Source of the DNA: Proteus terrae subsp. cibarius
GTDB lineage: Bacteria > Pseudomonadota > Gammaproteobacteria > Enterobacterales > Enterobacteriaceae
Assembly: GCF_011045835.1 (NCBI RefSeq)
Contig: NZ_CP047349.1
Location: forward strand, 1,240,001 to 1,304,000
Reading direction: 5' to 3'
DNA length: 64,000 nucleotides
Below are positions 1 through 16,591 of this stretch, one piece after another. Numbering within the stretch: the first letter of the stretch is position 1; every line of letters begins with the position of its first letter. A program made the translations under genes and the position numbers. The notes beneath the pieces were generated by a model. That model was not told the origin of the DNA. It saw only the letters and a program-made list of their open reading frames with translations, and ran no database searches.

Positions 1-1
1 A

Positions 2-1360
2 CCATTGTTATCTGGTGGTCGAATTCGTGTTATAGGCTCTACGACTTATCAAGAATTTAGTAATATCTTTGAAAAAGACAGAGCGCTTGCGCGTCGCTTC
101 CAAAAAATTGATGTGACTGAACCATCCCCAGATGAGACCGTCTTGATCATTAAAGGATTGCGCCAAAAATACGAAGCACACCATGATGTACGTTATACCA
201 ATAAAGCCATTCAGGCAGCGGTGGACCTATCGGTTAAATACATCACAGATAGACATCTACCTGATAAAGCTATCGATGTTATTGATGAAGCAGGCGCAAA
301 AACACGTTTAGTTGCACCAAGCAAACGTAAAAAAACTATTAATGTCTCAGATATTGAATCAGTCGTAGCTAAAATTGCACGTATTCCTGAAAAAACAGTT
401 TCTAGCAGTGATAAATCAATGCTAAAAAATCTCGACAACCAATTAAAAATGTTGGTATTCGGTCAGGATCAAGCGATCCATGCCTTGTCTGAATCGATAA
501 AGATGAGTCGAGCAGGATTAAGCCAAGATAATAAACCGGTGGGTTCATTCTTATTTGCAGGCCCTACTGGGGTAGGTAAAACGGAAGTCACTGTACAGCT
601 AGCTAAAGCATTAAATGTGAAGTTGCTACGCTTTGATATGTCTGAATATATGGAAAGACATACGGTCAGCCGTTTAATTGGTGCTCCTCCTGGTTATGTT
701 GGTTTTGATCAAGGGGGATTATTAACAGACGCTGTCATTAAAAATCCATATTCCGTAGTGTTACTTGATGAAATTGAGAAAGCACATCCGGATGTGTTCA
801 ATATCCTGTTACAGGTAATGGATAACGGTACATTAACGGATAACAATGGTCGTAAAGCAGATTTCCGTAATGTCATTTTAGTGATGACAACCAATGCAGG
901 TGTGCGTGAAACACAACGTAAATCAATAGGGTTTACAGAGCAAGATAACAGCACTGATGCGATGGTTGAAATCAAAAAAGCCTTCTCACCTGAATTCCGT
1001 AATCGTTTAGATAGTATTATTTGGTTTAATGCATTATCGCCAGAAATTATCTCTATGGTGGTGGATAAATTTATTGTCGAACTACAAGTGCAGTTAGATG
1101 ATAAAGGGGTATCGCTAGAAGTGAGCCAAGAAGCACGCCAATGGTTGTGTGATAAAGGCTATGATAGAGCGATGGGTGCAAGACCAATGGCGCGTGTTAT
1201 TCAAGAAAACTTGAAAAAACCATTAGCTAATGAGATTTTATTCGGTTCTCTTGTTAATGGTGGATCGGTTTCTGTGACACTAGATAAACTGGCAGGCAAA
1301 TTGAATTATGAGTTTGTTAGCCAAGAAAAATTGGCCAAGAATGAAGATGCCGTTATCTAA
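2..1360 (+). CDS. clpA: ATP-dependent Clp protease ATP-binding subunit ClpA (3' part)
   Basis: This is the C-terminal part of ClpA, the AAA+ unfoldase that feeds substrates, including N-end-rule proteins delivered by ClpS, into the ClpP peptidase. The window begins inside the first AAA+ module, just before the region containing RALARRF. The second module is complete, with Walker A GPTGVGKTE (about codons 185-193 of the visible part) and Walker B VVLLDEIEKAH. The tripeptide IGF at 926-934 lies where the ClpP-docking loop of ClpA/ClpX proteins is expected; E. coli ClpA has IGL there. The N-terminal domain and the start are off the left edge. A strong terminator follows. The downstream serine tRNA gene that E. 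coli has here was not found. Confidence 0.97.
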   Translation, partial: PLLSGGRIRVIGSTTYQEFSNIFEKDRALARRFQKIDVTEPSPDETVLIIKGLRQKYEAHHDVRYTNKAIQAAVDLSVKYITDRHLPDKAIDVIDEAGAKTRLVAPSKRKKTINVSDIESVVAKIARIPEKTVSSSDKSMLKNLDNQLKMLVFGQDQAIHALSESIKMSRAGLSQDNKPVGSFLFAGPTGVGKTEVTVQLAKALNVKLLRFDMSEYMERHTVSRLIGAPPGYVGFDQGGLLTDAVIKNPYSVVLLDEIEKAHPDVFNILLQVMDNGTLTDNNGRKADFRNVILVMTTNAGVRETQRKSIGFTEQDNSTDAMVEIKKAFSPEFRNRLDSIIWFNALSPEIISMVVDKFIVELQVQLDDKGVSLEVSQEARQWLCDKGYDRAMGARPMARVIQENLKKPLANEILFGSLVNGGSVSVTLDKLAGKLNYEFVSQEKLAKNEDAVI

Positions 1361-1395
1361 GGATAGCGGTTAATTTCACTAAGCTATAAAAGCAT

Positions 1396-1443
1396 ACACC
1401 ACAGGTGAGCATCAATAAATGCCTTGCCTGTGGTGTTTTTTTC
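1396..1443 (+). terminator. Rho-independent terminator of clpA
   Basis: A perfect 10-bp stem (ACACCACAGG at 1396-1405 with CCTGTGGTGT at 1427-1436) is followed by a run of T. It lies 36 bases after the clpA stop. Read from the other strand it has no good T run, so it probably serves clpA only. Confidence 0.85.
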
Positions 1444-1482
1444 ACCCGTTATATGACAATAACGGGAGAGAACAGATTGGGA

Positions 1483-1701
<219 letters not shown>

Positions 1702-2040
1702 CTAATCCTCTAAGTTTTAATAACCATATTTTTTAAACGGCAAGATAATGCCGAAAATATTGTCCTATGTAAAGGAATGTTATTGGATAGCAATGGTGTA
1801 CACCTTGCTATTGTATTTAACATCCTTACCGCAACTTGCGTTTTACTTTGCTAAAGTAAAAGTAATAACAGAAGTTGTAATTCTTTATTTTGTGGTATTT
1901 GTAGCAATAAAATAACAGCACCCTAACCACATAATGGGTGTGTAAGATAAAATTTTTGTATAAACCTTTTTGCATAAATAACAGAATGACATTCTTAATT
2001 CTGTCTTAAATAAGAAGGGCTTTACAAAAACAAGCAGTGA
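1702..2040. other. Intergenic region upstream of infA
   Basis: This AT-rich gap holds the infA leader and promoter and the 3' end of the aat transcript. A small hairpin (CGGCA at 1738-1742, TGCCG at 1749-1753) lies in the presumed infA leader. I see no ORF with a credible start, no tRNA and no clear terminator. Confidence 0.5.
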
Positions 2041-2733
2041 TTATAATTCCAACGATTGCTGATACCAACACTTTTTATCAATAATCACTTTTTTCCAACG
2101 AGATAACGCAATTAAATAATGTTCACGTGAAATCTCAGAGGCACCTAACGAGGCAGTATGAGAGTTTAGCACCTGACAATCAAATAGTTGACCCCCATAA
2201 CGAAGAAAATGGTTATAAAAAGCAATAAAGGCACATTTAGAGGCGTTATCCCTACGGCTAAACATAGACTCGCCACAAAAAACAGCACCCATATTTACTC
2301 CATATAACCCTCCAACGAGCTCATCATCTTCCCAAACCTCAACAGAGTGGGCTTCACCTTGTTGATGGAGAGCTTCATAACCTGCTTTTATATCAGGGCC
2401 TATCCATGTTCCTTCTTCACGTACAGAACACGCCTCAATCACTGAAGCAAAGGCATGATTAAGTGTAATTTTATAAGGCTGGTGACGAATAAATTTACGT
2501 AAACTACGCCCAATATGCAAATCACCAGCGGGTAAAATGGCTCTTGGATCGGGTGACCACCATAATGGTTCTTCATTAGGGAAGTACCAAGGAAAAATAC
2601 CCGATTGATACGCAACACGTAATCGCGAAAGGGAGATTTCTCCCCCTATCGCTAATAAGCCGTTGGGCTCTTTTAAAGCTAAATGAGGCTCTGGAAAATC
2701 CAAATCACAATCATCTAATTGAAACAACGGCAT
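2041..2733 (-). CDS. aat: Leucyl/phenylalanyl-tRNA-protein transferase
   Basis: Aat transfers Leu or Phe from aminoacyl-tRNA to the N-terminus of proteins beginning with Arg or Lys, creating N-degrons for ClpS-ClpAP; clpA is at the left edge of this window. The 230 residues (E. coli 234) carry the family blocks [38 protein letters not shown] and [13 protein letters not shown]. It is the last gene of the cydD-cydC-aat cluster: its ATG lies one base beyond the cydC stop, so translational coupling is likely. The protein is cytoplasmic. Confidence 0.97.
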   Translation of the reverse strand: MPLFQLDDCDLDFPEPHLALKEPNGLLAIGGEISLSRLRVAYQSGIFPWYFPNEEPLWWSPDPRAILPAGDLHIGRSLRKFIRHQPYKITLNHAFASVIEACSVREEGTWIGPDIKAGYEALHQQGEAHSVEVWEDDELVGGLYGVNMGAVFCGESMFSRRDNASKCAFIAFYNHFLRYGGQLFDCQVLNSHTASLGASEISREHYLIALSRWKKVIIDKKCWYQQSLEL

Positions 2734-2734
2734 A

Positions 2735-4486
2735 TTATGCCTCGTGAGCTGGTGTTAATAGAGCCTGTCTTTGATGAAATTTAGCATAATGCCCCTGTTG
2801 TTGTAACAACGAAGCATGAGTGCCTGTTTCAACGATTTTTCCGCCATCCATAACGCAGATTTTATCCATTTTATCTAAACCGTGAAGTCTGTGAGTGATC
2901 ATTAATACAGCTTTACCTTGGCAATGCTGATGCAAGAGTGCGAGGATCTGCTGTTCTGTATCGGCATCAAGGCCTTCTGTTGGCTCATCAAGCAATACAA
3001 GAGGTGCATTGTGGAGTAGGGCTCTTGCAAGTCCTAAACGTCGCTGCTCGCCACCAGAGAGCTGTCTACCACCATCACCCATCCATGCATTTAAGCCTTC
3101 ATCATTTTCAAGTAGTTGCCCAAGACCGACTTGCTGAAGAACATGTTTAAGCTCTTCATCTGTTGCCTGTTCTTTTGCCATCAATAAATTTTCTCTTAAT
3201 GTATGGCTAAAGACATGAACGCGTTGAGGAACAACGGACATCATTGAGCGTAATGTCTCTTCATCATAATCAGCAATAGGTAAATTATTTAAGCTGATTG
3301 TGCCGTGAGTTGGATCAAAAGCGCGATTGATCAACTGCAATAGTGTCGATTTACCACAACCTGTTTTCCCTAATAGGGCAATGTGTTGTCCTGCTTCAAT
3401 CGTTAAATCAACGTGATTGATGACTTGCATTGGCTGGTTTGGATAAGTAAAGCAAATATTGTGCATTATCAGTGTAGCGCTATTGTTTGTTTCTCCCCCT
3501 TTTTCAGGAAAAGTGACATCAAGTTTTTGCTCAATTAAATGAGAAATACGTGTTGCTGATGTCATTACTTGTCCTAAATGCTGGAAAGCAACAGTAACAG
3601 GGGCTAATGACTCAAATGCTGCCAATGCACAAAATGTAAATAAGGCAATTAACGCTTCAGGCATAAAGCTATTGTCGATACCGTCAGCTGCTAGCCATAA
3701 AATTAATGTCGCTGTTAGTCCTGATGCGAGGATCATCAATGATTGTGATAAACCTGTTAAGTTTGCCTGTTGTGCTTGTCTGCGTAGCCATTTAGCTTCA
3801 AGTTGCGCTAAATTTTGTCTAAAACGAGGTAATGCGCCAAAAACAGTTAGCTCAGCTTGTCCTTGCAACATGCTGGTTAACACTGTGCGGTATTGGCCTC
3901 GTAAATCAGTAAGATCTCGTCCAATAGGTTTACCTGCATAATAGAATACGAAAGGTAAAACAATCAGCAAGGTAAGCATAATGCCACCTAGCGTATTGGC
4001 CAAACGAGCATCAATTAAACCAAGGCCAAACATAATTGTCATAATGACAACAAAAGCGGCAATGATAGGGGAGATAACGCGAATATAAAGGTGATCTAGC
4101 GTTTCAACATCAGCAACTAAGCGGTTAAGCAACTCACCTTGACGAAAACGAGCTATTCCACCCGGTGAAAGAGGGAGGATCTTTTTAAAGGTGAATACGC
4201 GCAAGTGTGATAATACGCGAAACGTGGCGTCATGACTGACAAGCCTTTCAAAATAACGACCCGCAGTACGAAAAATTGCCGCACCTCGAACACCTGCCGC
4301 AGGTAGCATATAGTTAAAGCTATAAATGCCGGCAAAACCAGCAAGAGATGTACCCGCTAAAAACCAGCCTGATAGTGTTAAAAGACCAATACTCGCCAGT
4401 AAAGTCAGAATAGCAAGAATAATCCCTAGCAATAACATAAACCAGTGACGGCGATAGAGTGCGAGAAAAGGAAGCAATACTCTCAT
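2735..4486 (-). CDS. cydC: Heterodimeric ABC exporter subunit CydC
   Basis: CydC pairs with CydD to form an inner-membrane ABC exporter of glutathione and cysteine, needed for cytochrome bd assembly and periplasmic redox balance. The 583-residue protein (E. coli 573) has an N-terminal six-helix exporter domain beginning [15 protein letters not shown]. The C-terminal nucleotide-binding domain has Walker [10 protein letters not shown], signature LSGGEQRR, Walker [10 protein letters not shown] and a switch histidine in MITHR. Its start lies two bases beyond the cydD stop and its stop one base before aat, so the three genes form a tightly packed operon. Confidence 0.96.
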   Translation of the reverse strand: MRVLLPFLALYRRHWFMLLLGIILAILTLLASIGLLTLSGWFLAGTSLAGFAGIYSFNYMLPAAGVRGAAIFRTAGRYFERLVSHDATFRVLSHLRVFTFKKILPLSPGGIARFRQGELLNRLVADVETLDHLYIRVISPIIAAFVVIMTIMFGLGLIDARLANTLGGIMLTLLIVLPFVFYYAGKPIGRDLTDLRGQYRTVLTSMLQGQAELTVFGALPRFRQNLAQLEAKWLRRQAQQANLTGLSQSLMILASGLTATLILWLAADGIDNSFMPEALIALFTFCALAAFESLAPVTVAFQHLGQVMTSATRISHLIEQKLDVTFPEKGGETNNSATLIMHNICFTYPNQPMQVINHVDLTIEAGQHIALLGKTGCGKSTLLQLINRAFDPTHGTISLNNLPIADYDEETLRSMMSVVPQRVHVFSHTLRENLLMAKEQATDEELKHVLQQVGLGQLLENDEGLNAWMGDGGRQLSGGEQRRLGLARALLHNAPLVLLDEPTEGLDADTEQQILALLHQHCQGKAVLMITHRLHGLDKMDKICVMDGGKIVETGTHASLLQQQGHYAKFHQRQALLTPAHEA

Positions 4487-4488
4487 GA

Positions 4489-6258
4489 TTAAAGTTCCTC
4501 TTTACGATGAGCAAGAAGGCGAGCAAAAGCGCCATTCTGTTGGCTTAACGATGCATAAGTACCAGTTTCAATAATTTGGCCTTTTTCCATCACCCAAATT
4601 TGGTCATAACCTAAAGTCTCTTCAAGTAGATGAGTAATAAGCAAGGTCGTTTGATTTAATGAGGCATTATTAAGCGCATGCATCACACGTTGTTCGCTAT
4701 GAGAATCAAGGCTTGCTGCAGGCTCATCTAATAACAAAAATTGACAAGGTGACAATAAAGCACGAGCAACAGCAATACGCTGAGCCTGACCAACAGAAAG
4801 GCGTGCAGCACTATCGCCAATAATCGTATTTAAGCCGTCAGGTAATTCATTAATAAAATCGCTGACATAGGCTTTTTCAATGGCAAGATTGATTTGTTCA
4901 TCGCTGGCATTAGGATTGCTTAAGCGAATATTATCCAGCAAGGTTTGTTCTGGTAAATTAGGATTTTGACCAACCCAGCTTAAACATTGACGCCAAGCTT
5001 CAGGGGAGAGCTGTGTTAATTCAATACCATTAACTTTTAATGAGCCACGATAAGGTAAAAAACCGAGTAGTGCATTTAACAACGAGCTTTTACCTGCACC
5101 ACTAAGACCCACAATCGCAATTCGCTGATTAGGATTAATGGTAAAGTTTAATGGGCCCGCCAGTTTGACACCTTGATGAGATAGAATTTCTAGCTCATGG
5201 GCTGTTATCTCGATACTGTCTGTTGCATTGATACGCTCATTGCCTATGAATTGTGGCTTTTCACCTTCGGCTTCTAAAAATTCAACCAAAGATTCAGCCG
5301 CACCAATCGCTTGTGCTTTTGCATGATAGTACGTTCCTAAATCACGCAACGGTTGGAAAAATTCAGGGGCTAAGATCAACGCCAAAAAGCCTGAGAAAAG
5401 GGTAACACCTAAACCATAACTACCGAAATTAAGCTCACCTAAGTAAGAAAAACCAAAGTAAACCGCCACAACTGCGATGGAAACAGCGGTAAAGAATTCC
5501 AATACACCTGATGAAAGGAAGGCCATTCTTAGCACTTCCATTGTTCGTTTACGGAAATCTTCTGTTGCTTCAGTAATCTGTTTAACTTCTGCATTACCAC
5601 GGTTAAATAACCGTAATGTATCTAATCCTCTTAATCTATCGAGGAAATTACCACTTAAACGACCTAATGCGAGAAAATTTCTACGGTTAGCATCTGCTGC
5701 ACCTAATCCAACTAATGCCATAAATAACGGGATCAGTGGGGCGGTGAAAAATAGGATCAAGCCAGCAGCCCAGTTAACAGGGAAGATGGTGATAAGGATA
5801 AGAATAGGCACAATAGTGGCAAGATACATTTGCGGAATATAACGCGCATAGTAATCTTGCATATCTTCTATTTGTTCTAGAATAATTGTTGCCCAATTCC
5901 CCGCAGGTTTACCTTTAACCCAAACAGGTCCTAGCTCTTCAAGTCTATCAAGAACAATTTTACGAATTTGTTGCCTGACCGCCATACCACAGCGATAACC
6001 TACACGCTCTCGTATTGCCATCACCACAGCTCGTAAGATAAAAATACCAATAAGGGTGAGAAAGGTAGGTATATGCGTATCACGACTTAGACTGTCCATG
6101 ATAAATGCTTGAAGTAAAACAGCTAATAACCATGCTTGCGCAATAATTAATAAACCGCTTACAACACCTAGGATCATTGATAGCCGTAGCCATCTACGGG
6201 CTGGAGCACTTTGCTGTTTCAGCCATCGAACCAATTCACTTTGTTTAGTTTTATCCAT
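4489..6258 (-). CDS. cydD: Heterodimeric ABC exporter subunit CydD
   Basis: CydD is the partner of CydC in the thiol exporter required for cytochrome bd maturation. I start it at the ATG at 6258 (MDKTKQSELVRWLKQQ), giving 589 residues (E. coli 588). An upstream in-frame start at 6291 would add 11 residues that the family lacks. The nucleotide-binding domain has Walker A GLSGAGKSS, the signature variant LSVGQAQR, Walker B FLLLDEPAA and LITH. It is the first gene of cydD-cydC-aat and lies downstream of trxB on the same strand, with a terminator between them, as in E. coli. Confidence 0.95.
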   Translation of the reverse strand: MDKTKQSELVRWLKQQSAPARRWLRLSMILGVVSGLLIIAQAWLLAVLLQAFIMDSLSRDTHIPTFLTLIGIFILRAVVMAIRERVGYRCGMAVRQQIRKIVLDRLEELGPVWVKGKPAGNWATIILEQIEDMQDYYARYIPQMYLATIVPILILITIFPVNWAAGLILFFTAPLIPLFMALVGLGAADANRRNFLALGRLSGNFLDRLRGLDTLRLFNRGNAEVKQITEATEDFRKRTMEVLRMAFLSSGVLEFFTAVSIAVVAVYFGFSYLGELNFGSYGLGVTLFSGFLALILAPEFFQPLRDLGTYYHAKAQAIGAAESLVEFLEAEGEKPQFIGNERINATDSIEITAHELEILSHQGVKLAGPLNFTINPNQRIAIVGLSGAGKSSLLNALLGFLPYRGSLKVNGIELTQLSPEAWRQCLSWVGQNPNLPEQTLLDNIRLSNPNASDEQINLAIEKAYVSDFINELPDGLNTIIGDSAARLSVGQAQRIAVARALLSPCQFLLLDEPAASLDSHSEQRVMHALNNASLNQTTLLITHLLEETLGYDQIWVMEKGQIIETGTYASLSQQNGAFARLLAHRKEEL

Positions 6259-6356
6259 AAGAAAAGATTCAAATCTGCAGGTGAGATACAAAGTATCAGA
6301 AAGGCCAAGGGTAAGTAGTTATACGCTTTGGCAACCAGGCTAGTATGTTACATGGT

Positions 6357-6382
6357 AAAAGGCGCTACTGAAATAGCGCCTT
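6357..6382 (-). terminator. Terminator of trxB
   Basis: The inverted repeat AAGGCGCT (6359-6366) / AGCGCCTT (6375-6382) becomes a GC-rich hairpin followed by TTTTACC when read on the minus strand. It lies directly after the trxB stop and separates trxB from cydD. Confidence 0.75.
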
Positions 6383-6399
6383 GAAAGGAAGTGATGATT

Positions 6400-7895
<1,496 letters not shown>

Positions 7896-8390
7896 ATGAT
7901 TGATAATAAAAAACGTCCGGGTAAAGATCTTGATAGAATAGACCGGAATATTCTAAATGAGCTTCAAAAAGATGGTCGTATTTCAAACGTTGAGCTATCT
8001 AAACGTGTAGGCTTATCACCAACGCCTTGTTTAGAGCGTGTACGTCGTTTAGAGCGCCAAGGATTTATTTCTGGTTATACAGCACTGTTAAACCCACATT
8101 ACTTAGATGCATCATTATTAGTATTTGTGGAAATCACACTAAACCGTGGTGCACCAGATGTTTTTGAACAATTCAATATGGCTGTTCAGAAACTTGAAGA
8201 AATCCAAGAATGTCATTTAGTTTCTGGTGATTTTGACTATCTGTTGAAAACTCGTGTACCTGATATGTCCGCTTACCGTAAATTACTAGGTGAAACACTG
8301 TTACGTCTTCCGGGTGTTAATGACACACGTACATACGTGGTTATGGAAGAAGTTAAACAAAGTAACCGCCTTGTAATTAAAACTCGCTAA
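7896..8390 (+). CDS. lrp: Leucine-responsive regulatory protein
   Basis: Lrp is a global feast/famine regulator that binds DNA as octamers or hexadecamers and responds to leucine. The 164-residue product is nearly identical to E. coli Lrp. It has an N-terminal helix-turn-helix (around DGRISNVELSKRVGLSPTP) and a C-terminal RAM ligand-binding domain ending NRLVIKTR. In Proteus, Lrp is known to affect swarming; here I only see the conserved protein. The position between trxB and ftsK matches E. coli. Confidence 0.98.
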   Translation: MIDNKKRPGKDLDRIDRNILNELQKDGRISNVELSKRVGLSPTPCLERVRRLERQGFISGYTALLNPHYLDASLLVFVEITLNRGAPDVFEQFNMAVQKLEEIQECHLVSGDFDYLLKTRVPDMSAYRKLLGETLLRLPGVNDTRTYVVMEEVKQSNRLVIKTR

Positions 8391-8456
8391 GCCAACTTAA
8401 TAGGTTGGTGCAAAACAGGAAAAATTTAGGTACACTCCTGTTTATGCATACAGTTT

Positions 8457-8490
8457 CAACGCTGGGACATCTCAGCGTTGTTCCGTTTTA
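8457..8490 (+). terminator. Probable lrp terminator
   Basis: The stem CAACGCTG (8457-8464) / CAGCGTTG (8473-8480) is followed by TTCCGTTTT, an imperfect T run. A second hairpin (AAACAGGA at 8413-8420 with TCCTGTTT at 8436-8443) lies just upstream. One or both probably end lrp transcription before ftsK. Confidence 0.5.
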
Positions 8491-8522
8491 ATTCACCCTA
8501 AGTTAAACCTGGAGAGCCCTCT

Positions 8523-12254
<3,732 letters not shown>

Positions 12255-12323
12255 TATCTTGAAAACACAGTTATCAGCTAATGAGATAGCATGGTAATCT
12301 GCACAACATCATCAATAATTTAT

Positions 12324-12344
12324 ACGCCGACATTATGTCGGCGT
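12324..12344 (+). other. Hairpin between ftsK and lolA
   Basis: A perfect 9-bp stem, ACGCCGACA (12324-12332) / TGTCGGCGT (12336-12344), with a 3-base loop lies 24 bases before the lolA ATG. There is no T run, so it may be a weak terminator, an RNA-processing or stabilising structure, or a translation modulator. Confidence 0.6.
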
Positions 12345-12367
12345 TATCTCATGCCGAGGCTTGTAGA

Positions 12368-12976
12368 ATGAAAAAAGTATTATTTGCAGTGTGTGCGATG
12401 ACATTAATAAGTAGCCAAGCCGCTTGGGCTGATGCACGCCAGGATTTGCAACAACGATTAAATAAAGTAAATAGTTTTCAAGCAAACTTTAGTCAAACTG
12501 TGACCAGCAATGAAGGCTCACTTATCCAAAAGGGGGAAGGAAGTTTAAAAGTACAACGCCCTGATTTGTTTAATTGGCAAATGACTGCTCCGGATGAGAG
12601 TACGCTAATCTCCGATGGTAAAACATTGTGGTTTTATAACCCTTTTGTCGAGCAAGTCACAGCAACTTGGCTTGAAAGTGCTACAACCAATACGCCTTTT
12701 ATGCTGATCGCCCGTAATGACAGTAAAGAGTGGCAAAACTATGATGTAAAACAGTCTGGTGATCGTTTTGAGTTAACTCCTAAAGTAGAAAATAACTTAA
12801 AACACTTTACGATAACTGTATTACCTAATGGACAAATTCAGCAATTCGCTGCCACAGAACAAGACGGTCAAGTCAGTAATTACCAATTGACTGCACAGAC
12901 TGCTGCGCCAATCGATGCTTCCGCGTTTCGCTTTACACCTCCTGCGGGTGTGACTGTGGATGACCAACGTCAGTGA
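12368..12976 (+). CDS. lolA: Outer-membrane lipoprotein carrier LolA
   Basis: LolA is the periplasmic chaperone that takes lipoproteins released by LolCDE and delivers them to LolB. I start it at the ATG at 12368, which opens a clear Sec signal peptide ([15 protein letters not shown], cleavage after AWA, about residue 21). This gives 202 residues; an upstream in-frame start at 12335 would add residues before the signal. The mature part shows the family blocks [26 protein letters not shown] and a C-terminal FRFTPPAGV. The stop is 7 bases before the proposed rarA start. Confidence 0.96.
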   Translation: MKKVLFAVCAMTLISSQAAWADARQDLQQRLNKVNSFQANFSQTVTSNEGSLIQKGEGSLKVQRPDLFNWQMTAPDESTLISDGKTLWFYNPFVEQVTATWLESATTNTPFMLIARNDSKEWQNYDVKQSGDRFELTPKVENNLKHFTITVLPNGQIQQFAATEQDGQVSNYQLTAQTAAPIDASAFRFTPPAGVTVDDQRQ

Positions 12977-12983
12977 GGATATT

Positions 12984-14333
12984 TTGAGTAATTTATCACT
13001 CGATTTTTCACGCAATGAGTTTCAACCTTTAGCCGCAAGAATGCGACCTGAAACGTTGGAACAATATATCGGACAAACTCATTTACTTGCCGAAGGTAAG
13101 CCATTACCTCGAGCAATTAAAGCGGGTCAATTGCATTCCATGATCTTATGGGGGCCTCCTGGCACGGGTAAAACAACCCTTGCTGAGATCATTGGTCGGT
13201 ACGCGCAAGCTGATATAGAACGATTATCTGCGGTGACATCGGGTATTAAAGAAATCAGAGAATCTATTGAAATTGCACGTCAAAACCGCAATGCAGGGCG
13301 CAGAACGATCTTGTTTGTTGATGAGGTTCACCGTTTCAATAAGAGTCAACAAGATGCTTTTTTGCCTCATATTGAAGACGGTACGATCACTTTTATTGGT
13401 GCAACAACAGAAAATCCCTCTTTTGAATTAAATTCCGCGTTGCTATCCAGAGCAAGAGTTTATCTATTACGTTCATTAACCGAAGCTGATATTGAGCAAG
13501 TGCTACAACAAGCGCTAGACGATCCAGAACGAGGTTTAGGCGGGCGTAATATTATCTTGCCAGATGATACGCGCAAAATGATTGCACAACTGGTTAATGG
13601 TGATGCACGTCGTTCATTAAATTTACTTGAAATGATGGCGGATATTGCTGAGGTTGATAATCAAGGAATACGAGTATTAACGCCGGCATTACTGACAGAA
13701 ATCAGTGGTGAACGTAGTGCTCGTTTTGATAATAAAGGTGATCGCTTTTACGATCTTATTTCTGCATTACATAAGTCAGTCAGGGGATCTGCACCTGATG
13801 CTGCTCTTTATTGGTATGCAAGGATCATAACAGCGGGTGGCGATCCGCTTTATGTGGCTCGTCGGTTATTGGCGATTGCGTCAGAAGATGTGGGAAATGC
13901 TGATCCTCGCGCTATGCAAGTGGCAATTGCTGCATGGGATTGCTTTACTCGAGTGGGTCCCGCAGAAGGTGAGCGCGCTATTGCTCAAGCAATTGTATAT
14001 CTGGCTTGCGCACCAAAAAGTAATGCCGTTTATACCGCATTTAAAGCAGCTATTGTCGATGCAAAAAGTAAGCCAGATTATGATGTACCTGAGCATTTAC
14101 GTAATGCACCAACAAAATTAATGAAAGAAATGGGGCTTGGTGCTGAATATCGTTATGCTCATGATGAGCCTAATGGTTATGCTGCTGGAGAGGTCTATTT
14201 CCCTAAAGAAATGGCAAATACGCAGTACTATTACCCAGTAAAAAGAGGGTTAGAGATCAAGGTTGCAGAGAAATTAGACTGGCTATCTCAACAAGATCAA
14301 AATAGTGTTACAAAACGCTATCGCAAAATGTAA
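12984..14333 (+). CDS. rarA: Replication-associated recombination ATPase RarA (MgsA)
   Basis: RarA is an AAA+ ATPase of the clamp-loader/RuvB-like group that acts at stalled replication forks. I choose a TTG start at 12984 because it gives the family N-terminus (SNLSLDF) and is preceded by GTGAGGA at a good distance. The in-frame ATG at 12960 would overlap lolA. The product is 449 residues (E. coli 447). It has Walker [13 protein letters not shown], Walker [16 protein letters not shown], sensor [12 protein letters not shown] and a C-terminal tetramerisation domain with the conserved [11 protein letters not shown]. Confidence 0.95.
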   Translation: MSNLSLDFSRNEFQPLAARMRPETLEQYIGQTHLLAEGKPLPRAIKAGQLHSMILWGPPGTGKTTLAEIIGRYAQADIERLSAVTSGIKEIRESIEIARQNRNAGRRTILFVDEVHRFNKSQQDAFLPHIEDGTITFIGATTENPSFELNSALLSRARVYLLRSLTEADIEQVLQQALDDPERGLGGRNIILPDDTRKMIAQLVNGDARRSLNLLEMMADIAEVDNQGIRVLTPALLTEISGERSARFDNKGDRFYDLISALHKSVRGSAPDAALYWYARIITAGGDPLYVARRLLAIASEDVGNADPRAMQVAIAAWDCFTRVGPAEGERAIAQAIVYLACAPKSNAVYTAFKAAIVDAKSKPDYDVPEHLRNAPTKLMKEMGLGAEYRYAHDEPNGYAAGEVYFPKEMANTQYYYPVKRGLEIKVAEKLDWLSQQDQNSVTKRYRKM

Positions 14334-14426
14334 AGATGCGGTAAGGTTATTAAATTATCATTAATTTCTTAACTATGCCTTGTCTCAGGTATCTTTTTAT
14401 AAGATAGGAGAGAAGGTTTTTATTAA

Positions 14427-15740
<1,314 letters not shown>

Positions 15741-15772
15741 TAATTCTCTAATTAATTGAGTATTAATAATTT

Positions 15773-15800
15773 AACCCTCTGCTTAGGCAGGGGGTTTTTG
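15773..15800 (+). terminator. Terminator of serS
   Basis: The stem AACCCTCTGC (15773-15782) / GCAGGGGGTT (15788-15797), with one wobble, is followed by TTTTTG. It lies 33 bases after the serS stop and marks the left edge of the accessory block. Confidence 0.85.
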
Positions 15801-15854
15801 TTTAATGATATAGAAAGAAATTAAAAGGTATATCTTTATTTAATGCACAATATC

Positions 15855-16187
15855 TCAATGAGGTTTAGATAAATAAGGTAATAGAGAAAAAAATATCTCT
15901 ATTTTTCTTTCGTTTTCCATATTAACAAAATCGTCCATTGCAATTTCTATATAATCAATGGTTTTATTATGAATAGTAAATTTATACATTAAATGTCCAC
16001 TCCAACTACGGTGAACATAGATACAATTTTCTATACTATAAGAGAGCCATTTATCTTCCATACATGAAGGTAACCAACCATTTAATATATTCTTTTCTGC
16101 CTCTTCAGTTAGAGAATAATTAATATAATGAATTAATGGTGTTTTTTCAAAGTACTTTAAGTTTTTTAATATTTCTTTATTTATCAT
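15855..16187 (-). CDS. Small hypothetical protein with a VHRSWSGH motif
   Basis: I do not recognise this 110-residue protein. It is AT-rich, has no signal peptide or membrane segment, and is rich in Ile, Asn, Lys and aromatic residues. A central block reads WLSYSIENCIYVHRSWSGHL. I recall a similar Trp/Tyr-rich HRSW(T/S)G pattern in small uncharacterised bacterial proteins, but I cannot name a family with confidence. It is antisense to its neighbours serS and the allD-like gene. No strong ribosome-binding site precedes the ATG (AATAAATAAAATG). It could be a genuine accessory gene or a remnant; coding looks more likely than not. Confidence 0.6.
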   Translation of the reverse strand: MINKEILKNLKYFEKTPLIHYINYSLTEEAEKNILNGWLPSCMEDKWLSYSIENCIYVHRSWSGHLMYKFTIHNKTIDYIEIAMDDFVNMENERKIEIFFSLLPYLSKPH

Positions 16188-16591
16188 TTTATTTATTCCA
16201 AAAACTTTAATTCTTCTACAGACTACTGAAATAGATTTAACTTTTCAAAAAGAATGTACAAGAACTTGGATGTTTTAACATAAAAAGGGAGCATAATATT
16301 GTAATTAAATAAAAAGTGATAGCTAGGTTTTCACCATTTATTCTTAATAAAAGATTTTCTAGCCTTCTTAATGTCATCTAAATATAGTTATAAAATGTAG
16401 AAAAAGATGATTATAAAAAAATTCTTACTAAATAAAGTAGGATTAAATAAAAATATAACGCAATCCTACGTTGGTTAAACTGATCACGGCATATCTAATT
16501 TATGTTGCTAAATTATACCTATCGCTCGAATTTACCTCAGTTACGTTATGACGTTTCTATTTCATTAGAACCCTACAAAAGAGCATATTCT
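16188..16591. other. Intergenic region before the allD-like gene
   Basis: This very AT-rich stretch presumably holds the promoters of the small minus-strand ORF and of the allD-like gene. I see no further ORF, RNA gene, repeat or strong hairpin. Confidence 0.4.

Noticed and set aside
1445..1466. Inverted repeat CCCGTTAT/ATAACGGG as an infA terminator
   Set aside because: On the minus strand it is followed by a run of A, not T, so an intrinsic terminator cannot be claimed.
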